6,399 nucleotides of DNA, from NCBI GenBank assembly GCA_031401815.1, contig JANNRW010000306.1:1-6399 (forward strand). The letters run 5' to 3'. Position 1 is the first letter of the stretch. Each line of letters starts with the position of its first letter. This document shows, piece by piece, positions 1 through 4,957 of the stretch. The stretch is from JANNRW01 sp031401815 (GTDB lineage: Bacteria > Desulfobacterota > Desulfuromonadia > Geobacterales > DSM-12255). The notes below the pieces were generated by a model. The model was not told the origin of the DNA and did no database searches. It was given only the letters and a program-made list of their open reading frames with translations. Position numbers and translations under genes: made by a program.

Positions 1-34
1 GACCCTCCGACCTTCCGACCCTCCGACCCTCCGA
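1..34. repeat. 8-bp tandem repeat after livF
   Basis: Four head-to-tail copies of the octamer GACCCTCC occupy 1-32, the second with one C-to-T change (GACCTTCC), followed by GA of a broken fifth unit. Read in the direction of livF transcription the unit is GGAGGGTC, starting 3 nt after the livF TAA stop at 36-38. The array runs off the window edge, so its true copy number is unknown. It is not a hairpin by itself. Such short GC-rich arrays after stop codons look like slippage-prone intergenic minisatellites. A terminator role cannot be judged without the sequence to the left. Confidence 0.9.
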
Positions 35-35
35 A

Positions 36-740
36 TTACATTCCCAGAAACGCTTTCTTTACATGTTCGTTTTTCAACAGCTCTTCGCCTGCGCCGGTCA
101 TGACCACCCGGCCTGTCTCCAGTACATAAGCACGGTGGGCGATCCGGAGTGACTGATAGACATTCTGCTCTACCAGCAGTACCGTCACACCCTGCCTGTT
201 TATCTCATGTATGATCTCGAAGATGAATTTTACCATGAGTGGAGCAAGACCCAGAGAAGGCTCATCCAGGAGGATAAGTTTCGGGTTGGTCATGAGCCCC
301 CTTGCAATGGCCAGCATCTGCTGCTCCCCGCCTGACATGGTTCCGCCAAGCTGCTTTTCGCGCTCTTTCAAGCGTGGGAAAAGAGCAAACACCTTGTCGA
401 TATTCTCGTCCCGCGTCGGACGGGCGCTTTTTATAAAAGAGCCCATGCGGAGATTTTCAGTTACAGTCATCTCAGGGAATATTTTTCGCCCCTCAGGCAC
501 CTGGACAATCCCCATCTCTACAATTTCATGAGATTCGTATCTGGCCAGGTCAGCGCCATTAAAGGTGATTGAGCCTGATTGCCATTTGACAAGGCGGGAT
601 ATGTTTCTGAGCGTAGTTGATTTGCCCGCGCCGTTGGCACCGACAACAGTGACGATCTCGCCTTCATTTACAACCAGATCAAGATCCCAGATTACCTGCA
701 TATCGCCGTAGCTGAAATTAAGTTTGTCTATGTTAAGCAT
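36..740 (-). CDS. livF: Liv-type ABC transporter ATPase LivF
   Basis: This is the second nucleotide-binding subunit of a branched-chain-amino-acid-type (HAAT) importer, acting on the cytoplasmic face of LivH-LivM. It is 234 aa, the usual LivF length. Visible motifs are Walker A GANGAGKST (34-42), Q-loop Q80 in the family-typical IVQVPEGR, ABC signature MSGGE (135-139), Walker B LILLDEP with D159 and catalytic E160, and LVEQN (189-193), where Q192 replaces the usual H-loop His, as is normal in LivF. The protein ends in FLGM, like the family's YLG-type tail. ATG at 738-740 is chosen because GGGGGA lies 5 nt upstream inside livG. The start overlaps the end of livG by 8 nt, which suggests translational coupling. 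It is the last liv gene in view, and the TAA is followed by an octamer repeat array. Confidence 0.95.
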   Translation of the reverse strand: MLNIDKLNFSYGDMQVIWDLDLVVNEGEIVTVVGANGAGKSTTLRNISRLVKWQSGSITFNGADLARYESHEIVEMGIVQVPEGRKIFPEMTVTENLRMGSFIKSARPTRDENIDKVFALFPRLKEREKQLGGTMSGGEQQMLAIARGLMTNPKLILLDEPSLGLAPLMVKFIFEIIHEINRQGVTVLLVEQNVYQSLRIAHRAYVLETGRVVMTGAGEELLKNEHVKKAFLGM

Positions 741-1458
741 CGAAATCCCCCAGATAAGCTCTTACTACCTCCGGATTATTGACTATTTCAGAGGGGGTAC
801 CCTCCGCGAGTTTTTCGCCGGAATTAAGTACCACGATTCTGTCAGAAATTCGCATGATCGCCTTCATGTCATGTTCTATGACCATCTGGGTGATCACCCC
901 GGCCTGCTTTATATCCAGGATCAGCTGGATGATTTCATCGCTCTCCGCAGGATTGAGACCACCCATTACCTCATCAAGAAGAAGAAGCTCTGGTTTTGTT
1001 GCAAGCGCCCTGGCGACTTCAAGTTTTTTCCGCTCTCCAATCGGGAGGCCGCCAGCGATGAATTCAGGCTTGTGTTCCATACGGACAACCTTTAGCTGCT
1101 CCATGGCCATCTCCCTGGCTATTTTCAGGGAGTTTGTACGACAGAGAGCACCTACCATGACATTGTCCAGAACCGATAATTTGGTGAGCGGACGAACTTT
1201 CTGCCAGGTGCGAACCATGCCAAGTCTGCAGACCTTGTCAGGCTGAAGGCCGTTCATCTTCTGTCCATTGTAGAGAATATCCCCTTTAGACGGGGGGTAG
1301 TAACCTGTGATGCAGTTGAAAAGGGTGGTTTTACCTGCGCCGTTAGGGCCGATGAGCCCCATGATCATCCCTTTGTCCATGGTAAATGAGACATCTGAAT
1401 TTGCAGCCAGTCCGCCGAAAAATTTGCTTACATTTTTAATTTCAAGAATCGGTGTCAT
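733..1458 (-). CDS. livG: Liv-type ABC transporter ATPase LivG
   Basis: This is the first nucleotide-binding subunit of the importer, pairing with LivF to hydrolyse ATP. It is 241 aa, slightly shorter than E. coli LivG. Motifs are Walker A GPNGAGKTT (37-45), Q-loop Q86 in RTWQ, Walker B LLLLDE with D162 and E163, D-loop GGLNP (166-170) typical of LivG, H-loop H196 in IEHDMK, and the LivG-type tail YLG (235-237). The signature is unusual: LPIGE (138-142) replaces LSxGQ, and Walker B is followed by Val instead of Pro (DEV). The LivG-specific RTWQ and GLNP motifs separate it from LivF. ATG at 1456-1458 has AAGGGG 6 nt upstream and sits 2 nt after the livM stop, so the two are surely co-transcribed. 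Confidence 0.95.
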   Translation of the reverse strand: MTPILEIKNVSKFFGGLAANSDVSFTMDKGMIMGLIGPNGAGKTTLFNCITGYYPPSKGDILYNGQKMNGLQPDKVCRLGMVRTWQKVRPLTKLSVLDNVMVGALCRTNSLKIAREMAMEQLKVVRMEHKPEFIAGGLPIGERKKLEVARALATKPELLLLDEVMGGLNPAESDEIIQLILDIKQAGVITQMVIEHDMKAIMRISDRIVVLNSGEKLAEGTPSEIVNNPEVVRAYLGDFDA

Positions 1459-1460
1459 TT

Positions 1461-2537
1461 TTAGCCCCTTCCCTTTTTAGCTAGCAGCTTTTTGACCCAG
1501 CCAAGTACTCCGTCAGGCATAAAGAGGATGACAACCACGACCAGGATTCCGTAAATGAGGGCATGAGCGTGGGAGAGATGCTCTTTGAGAAAAATCCCGA
1601 CTCCGGACTCCTCTGAAGCGATTCCGACCTTGAAGATCATCTGGGAGATCATATTGCTCCGGAGAGCTTCCGAGAGAGGCACAAGGACAAGTGAACCGAT
1701 TACAGGCCCCCAGATGGTGCCGATCCCACCGATTATGCAGATAAGAACGATCTGAACGGAAATGTCGAGAGCCAGTACTGTCGGCGGGTCGATAAAGCCG
1801 ATATAGATGGCGTAGAAACTGCCCGCCAAAGAGGTAAAAACGGCTGATATTGCAAGAGCACTGCTTTTAAAGAGTGACAGGCTGATGCCGAGTGAATGGG
1901 CAGCGTCCTGATCTTCACGTATTGCCTGAAGATAGTAGCCGAGCTTGGAGTTCTGGATAAGCCATGTAACCAGAATCGTGATAATGGCGATTACCAGTCC
2001 GATATAGTAAAAAGGCACCTTGGTAAGAAAGTCTGTAATAACGGTTTCACCGAATTTCAGGGGTGGTATCTGGGTGATAAGTATCCCCTCGGCTCCGTTG
2101 GTTATATCTTTGAGGTTCATGGCGCAAAGACGCAAAATTTCGGCAACAGCAATCGAGGCAAGAACAAAGTATGGGCCACGAAGACGAAAACAGATCGAAC
2201 CGATAATGAGCGATACAATAACGGCAACAGCTATGCCGATCAGGGCTCCGTACCAGGGGTCAAGCTGTCGGTACTGCAGGAGAATCATGGTGGTGTAGGC
2301 ACCTGATCCGAAATATGCGGCATGTCCGACAGAGTACTGTCCGGTATAGCCGCCGATTATGTTCCAGGCTTCACCCATGATAACCGAGAGAAAGATCAGT
2401 ATCATGATATGCAGTGCATAGGGGCTCTGGATAAACTGGGGGAAGAGGAAAAGAGCTGCCAGGATGACCACTCCCAAGACCTGGGTAACAGGTGATGCGC
2501 CGACAGAGCTGCGGATGATTGAACTTAATGATTTCAT
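1461..2537 (-). CDS. livM: Liv-type ABC permease LivM
   Basis: This is an inner-membrane permease subunit that forms the translocation path with LivH. The protein is 358 aa with about eight hydrophobic segments (roughly 21-33, 41-60, 97-115, 122-138, 177-195, 227-250, 260-292 and 324-340). Family motifs include GGYTGQYSVGHAAYFGSGAY (62-81) and the cytoplasmic coupling loop AIREDQDAAHSLGIS (205-219), which contacts the ATPases, then GGIGTIWGPVIGS (270-282) and a PDGVLG tail. About 20 residues around 298-323 (charged, EESG and KEH) look like an extra loop before the last helix. ATG at 2535-2537 lies about 9 nt after a GGGGG tract (2547-2551) that touches the livH stop codon, so termination on livH and initiation here may be linked. 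The TAA stop is 2 nt before livG. Confidence 0.95.
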   Translation of the reverse strand: MKSLSSIIRSSVGASPVTQVLGVVILAALFLFPQFIQSPYALHIMILIFLSVIMGEAWNIIGGYTGQYSVGHAAYFGSGAYTTMILLQYRQLDPWYGALIGIAVAVIVSLIIGSICFRLRGPYFVLASIAVAEILRLCAMNLKDITNGAEGILITQIPPLKFGETVITDFLTKVPFYYIGLVIAIITILVTWLIQNSKLGYYLQAIREDQDAAHSLGISLSLFKSSALAISAVFTSLAGSFYAIYIGFIDPPTVLALDISVQIVLICIIGGIGTIWGPVIGSLVLVPLSEALRSNMISQMIFKVGIASEESGVGIFLKEHLSHAHALIYGILVVVVILFMPDGVLGWVKKLLAKKGRG

Positions 2538-2550
2538 TGGTATAGACCCC

Positions 2551-3417
2551 CTACATTCTTGACTTGCCCATCAAGCCGGCAGGCTTGAAGAGCAGAACGA
2601 GGAGAAAAAGGACAAAGACTACAACGTCCTTCCATCCTGATGATATGTACACGGCGCTTACAGATTCGGCAATTCCGATGATTACACCCCCGATGGTGGC
2701 GCCGACTATGCTCCCCATCCCGCCGAGCACAGTTATGACAAAGGCTTTCAAGGTGAAGATGCTGCCGATCTGGGGGAAAATATAGTAGGTCGGAGAGATC
2801 AGTGCACCTGCCGTTCCTGCAAGGGCAGAGCCGATGCCAAAAGCAAGTATTGACATCCATTTTACATTGATCCCCATGAGCTGGGCTGCTTCCCGATCCT
2901 GCGCCGTTGCTCTTATAGCCTGCCCGGTGTCGGTTTTCAGGAGAAACCAGTAGAGCATGGCTGTTATGGCGGCAGTAATCAGAAAAGAGATGGCGAGCGG
3001 TGTTGATATGGAGATTCCGGCAATATTGAAACTGCTGGAAGAGTAGTCAGTTGAAAGAATCTTATAGTCGGAGGTGTAGGCAAGCATCATGGTGTTGCTC
3101 ATGATGAGGCCAAGCCCTATGGTCAGCAGAATCTGGTTCTGAGGAAGAGCCCCCTGCATCCGGTTGATGAAAACCTTCTGCAGGAATGCTCCGAACAGGA
3201 ACATGAGAGGTATTGTTATGACAATCGAGACAAAGGGGTCGATCCCAAGCAGGGTAAAGAGGCTGTAGGTCATGTACATGCCGATCATCAGGATGTCGCC
3301 ATGAGCAAAGTTTATTACCCGCATGACCCCGAAGATGATGGTCAGGCCGATTCCGATCAGGGCGTATACGCCGCCGATGAGGATGCCGCTGATTAGTGAC
3401 TGTATGAAAACGTGCAT
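2551..3417 (-). CDS. livH: Liv-type ABC permease LivH
   Basis: This is an inner-membrane permease subunit, partner of LivM. It is 288 aa, the normal LivH size. The N-terminus has the LivH hallmarks GGVYALIGIGLTIIFGVMRV (15-34) and NFAHGDILMIGMY (36-48). The coupling loop AIRATAQDREAAQLMGIN (167-184) and the LGGMGSIVGATIGG block (231-244) are also typical. There are about seven or eight hydrophobic helices, ending near FKPAGLMG. ATG at 3415-3417 is supported by AGGAG 7 nt upstream. It is separated from livK by 103 bp with a repeat-rich stem-loop, and from livM by 13 nt. The TAG stop directly follows an ATG (Met-stop). Start and family assignment are clear; the substrate is not set by this subunit. 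Confidence 0.95.
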   Translation of the reverse strand: MHVFIQSLISGILIGGVYALIGIGLTIIFGVMRVINFAHGDILMIGMYMTYSLFTLLGIDPFVSIVITIPLMFLFGAFLQKVFINRMQGALPQNQILLTIGLGLIMSNTMMLAYTSDYKILSTDYSSSSFNIAGISISTPLAISFLITAAITAMLYWFLLKTDTGQAIRATAQDREAAQLMGINVKWMSILAFGIGSALAGTAGALISPTYYIFPQIGSIFTLKAFVITVLGGMGSIVGATIGGVIIGIAESVSAVYISSGWKDVVVFVLFLLVLLFKPAGLMGKSRM

Positions 3418-3441
3418 AAGAAACTCCTGGATGAAAAATAT

Positions 3442-3476
3442 GGCTCAGGGCTCAGGGCTCTGGGCTCTAGGGGTGA
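3442..3476. repeat. 7-bp tandem repeats between livK and livH
   Basis: On the plus strand, four heptamers run head to tail: GGCTCAG (3442-3448), GGCTCAG (3449-3455), GGCTCTG (3456-3462) and GGCTCTA (3463-3469), then a decayed GGGGTGA. The same kind of heptamer occurs in the opposite orientation at 3489-3516 (minus strand GGCTCTA, GGCGCTG, GGCTCTA, GGCGCTG). The 103-bp livK-livH gap is therefore mostly two facing heptamer arrays, which together make an inverted repeat. No coding sequence is seen in it. Confidence 0.85.
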
Positions 3477-3516
3477 GGCGTATTACCCCAGCGCCTAGAG
3501 CCCAGCGCCTAGAGCC
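3449..3516 (-). terminator. Intercistronic stem-loop (attenuator) after livK
   Basis: Arms 3449-3474 and 3491-3516 are complementary at 21 of 26 positions, with a 16-nt loop; ggggt/acccc (3470-3474 with 3485-3489) is an alternative inner closing stem. In the transcript the structure begins 4 nt after the livK stop. It is followed some 15 nt later by a short ATTTTT run just before the livH ribosome site. It looks like a partial terminator or 3'-end stabiliser that would keep livK mRNA more abundant than livHMGF mRNA. This arrangement is well known for binding-protein genes, but here it is inferred from sequence only. Confidence 0.55.
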
Positions 3517-3520
3517 TGTT

Positions 3521-4684
3521 TTATTTCCACTTCGGGAAGGGGAATACCGGTTTCTTTGATGCAAATTTAGCCGGGAAGACAGTTTCAAACTGACCGTTCT
3601 GAATCTGGAGAACCAGCATTTCGTGCTTGTTCTGATTCGTGAATCCGTCATAGTCCTCGAACTTGGTGTCTCCCATTATCCCTTTCCATGAACCGCTCTT
3701 AAGTCCTGCCTTTGTCTTTTCACGATCACCGTCACTCTTGCTGGCGGTCTCACCCATGATCAGCATGGCCTGGTAGGCGCAGGCGGCATGATAGGTCGGC
3801 TCTTTGCCGAATTTGCTCTTGTAGCGGTTGAAAAAGTCTTTTGCTCCTGGCCAGCTGACATCGTCAGTCCATTGGGTTGTCGAAAAAACGTTATTAGAAA
3901 TTGCGTTTTCCTTGGCAAACTGAACAGTGGTAAACCCTGCGCCGCCACCCAGAAATGCCTGGGGCTGTAGACCCATTTCACGGGACTGACGCATCAGCAG
4001 GATGGCATCTGCCACATAGGAGACCATGAAAACCAGGTCGGGATTTTGTGCCTTGATCTTGCTCAGGGTTGAGCGATAGTCAGGAGAGCCCTTGGAGTAC
4101 GATTCATCAGCAACAACAGTGATCCCTTTTTTTGCAACATACTCTTTGGCGGACTTGGTTGTTGAAGTGCCAAAGTCCGTGTTTTCATAGATAAATGCTA
4201 TTGTCTTGGGCTTTCCCATTGCAAGCGCTGCGTCGATAAGTGAAGAGGCATACTTGTCTGCGGGTGCGTTCAGCCGGTAAACATATTTCAGCCCCTGACG
4301 GGTAATCTCCTCTTTTGCCGCTGCCGGTATGAGAAGGGGAACCTTGTATTTTTCAGCAAGCTTAGAAACGGCATTGGCGCAGGCAGATGTATAAGGCCCT
4401 ACAACACCTGCTACACCTTGTCCGGCCAGCTTTTCCATTGCGCTCATGGAAATTTGCGGCTTGCCGGTGTCATCTTCCTTAAAGAGCTGTACGTCGATAC
4501 CTTTTTTCTTCAGATCCTCTACTGCCATTGTCACGCCGTTTGTAAGATTTTCACCGATAGGTGCCTCAGGGCCGGTAATGGAGTTGATGAAACCGACCTT
4601 GACAGGCGCGGCGCTTGCAGTTCCGGTAACTGCAATTGATAGGGCAAACAGTGTTGACAGGGCAAAAATTGTACTGATTTTCAT
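3521..4684 (-). CDS. livK: Liv-type periplasmic substrate-binding protein
   Basis: This is the extracytoplasmic receptor of the importer (type I periplasmic binding fold, Peripla_BP_6 family), 387 aa. Residues 1-25 form a Sec signal peptide: K2, a hydrophobic core and TASA, with likely cleavage after A25 or A26. There is no lipobox Cys, so it should be a soluble periplasmic protein. The mature start VKVGFINSITGPEAPIGE (28-45) is typical. The first-lobe ligand region is GVVGPYTSACANAV (93-106) with PLLIPAAAK (116-124); then come AFIYENTDFGTS (163-174) and SKGSPDYRSTLSKIKAQNPD (197-216). Only C102 and C302 are present in the mature protein, so the disulphide loop of E. coli LivJ/LivK appears absent. 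The ligand could be branched-chain amino acids, aromatic acids or amides; the sequence does not decide. ATG at 4682-4684 has a strong AAGGAGA upstream. It is the first gene of the operon. Confidence 0.92.
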   Translation of the reverse strand: MKISTIFALSTLFALSIAVTGTASAAPVKVGFINSITGPEAPIGENLTNGVTMAVEDLKKKGIDVQLFKEDDTGKPQISMSAMEKLAGQGVAGVVGPYTSACANAVSKLAEKYKVPLLIPAAAKEEITRQGLKYVYRLNAPADKYASSLIDAALAMGKPKTIAFIYENTDFGTSTTKSAKEYVAKKGITVVADESYSKGSPDYRSTLSKIKAQNPDLVFMVSYVADAILLMRQSREMGLQPQAFLGGGAGFTTVQFAKENAISNNVFSTTQWTDDVSWPGAKDFFNRYKSKFGKEPTYHAACAYQAMLIMGETASKSDGDREKTKAGLKSGSWKGIMGDTKFEDYDGFTNQNKHEMLVLQIQNGQFETVFPAKFASKKPVFPFPKWK

Positions 4685-4690
4685 CTCTTA

Positions 4691-4698
4691 TCTCCTTT
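4691..4698 (-). promoter_or_regulatory. livK ribosome binding site
   Basis: On the minus strand AAAGGAGA lies 6 nt before the livK ATG. It is the most complementary Shine-Dalgarno sequence in the window, which fits high production of the binding protein and fixes the start codon at 4684. Confidence 0.85.
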
Positions 4699-4783
4699 GT
4701 GATGATTTTGTTTTCTACGTTCGTGCAGCAGTTGTCCGGCTCTGGAGTTCTGAAAATAAAGAAATCGGGTAATTGATATGAGC

Positions 4784-4811
4784 TGACAGTCACTTAGTGA
4801 CAGTCACTTAG
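4784..4811. repeat. Two perfect 14-bp direct repeats at the liv promoter
   Basis: TGACAGTCACTTAG occurs twice without a gap (4784-4797 and 4798-4811). Each copy contains the palindrome TGACAGTCA, and the junction contains GTCAC-TTA-GTGAC (4789-4801). The pair spans about -12 to +16 relative to the predicted sigma-54 start, a position typical for a repressor operator. It could alternatively be a recent 14-bp duplication or a 5' hairpin in the leader RNA. I cannot name a regulator. Confidence 0.6.
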
Positions 4812-4826
4812 CAATCTTGATGCCAA
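4810..4826 (-). promoter_or_regulatory. Predicted sigma-54 (-24/-12) promoter of livKHMGF
   Basis: The minus strand reads TTGGCATCAAGATTGCT. Against the known consensus YTGGCACGNNNNTTGCW it has the full TGGCA block, the full TTGC block and T at the W position, and differs only at the C and G after TGGCA. The GG (4824-4823) and GC (4812-4811) are separated exactly as RpoN requires. The predicted start is near 4800, leaving a leader of about 115 nt before livK. No comparably good sigma-70 promoter was seen in the gap. Sigma-54 use implies control by an enhancer-binding activator, for example nitrogen- or metabolite-responsive. Confidence 0.7.
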
Positions 4827-4891
4827 CAGATTGAGCAGCTTAACCTGCCGGAATTCGGGGGTTTAGCAAAATTTTGAGAATTAATGCTGAG

Positions 4892-4919
4892 CATTGCTGG
4901 CGGATTTCCGCCAGCAATG
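4892..4919. terminator. Perfect 13-bp dyad between the transglutaminase gene and liv
   Basis: CATTGCTGGCGGA (4892-4904) is the exact reverse complement of 4907-4919, giving a 12-13-bp hairpin with a tiny ATTT/TT loop. It begins 38 nt after the transglutaminase stop codon, a normal place for a terminator. However, neither side carries a T-tract, so it is not a canonical intrinsic terminator. It also lies about 92-120 bp upstream of the predicted liv start, where sigma-54 activators bind. Both readings are inference. Confidence 0.5.
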
Positions 4920-4957
4920 TGGCCGGATTTAGCCATGAAGGGTGGATGGTTGGAGGG

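Noticed and set aside
779..1246. A 155-codon plus-strand open frame
   Set aside because: It is antisense to livG, Ser/Ile/Arg-rich as expected from a reversed ABC gene, with no recognisable domain.
1896..2306. A 136-codon plus-strand open frame
   Set aside because: It is antisense to livM; its composition follows from the reverse of hydrophobic codons and no domain is seen.
2534..2860. A 108-codon minus-strand frame with many Cys/His/Arg residues
   Set aside because: It lies wholly across livH in another frame; livH has clear family motifs throughout and this frame has no ribosome site or recognisable domain.
3442..3516. Facing repeat arrays as a CRISPR or insertion-sequence end
   Set aside because: Units are only 7 bp without spacers, there is no transposase and no target duplication is visible; a minisatellite or attenuator fits better.
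3445..3651. A 68-codon minus-strand frame running through the heptamer repeats
   Set aside because: It is out of frame with livK and its end is encoded by the repeat arrays; no independent start signal is seen.
4566..4793. A possible small leader peptide frame upstream of livK
   Set aside because: It overlaps the livK 5' end in another frame, has no ribosome site, and lacks the run of regulatory codons expected of an attenuation leader.
4867..4876. Short palindrome CAAAATTTTG in the transglutaminase-liv gap
   Set aside because: Ten AT-rich bases are expected by chance; it has no repeat partner or useful position.
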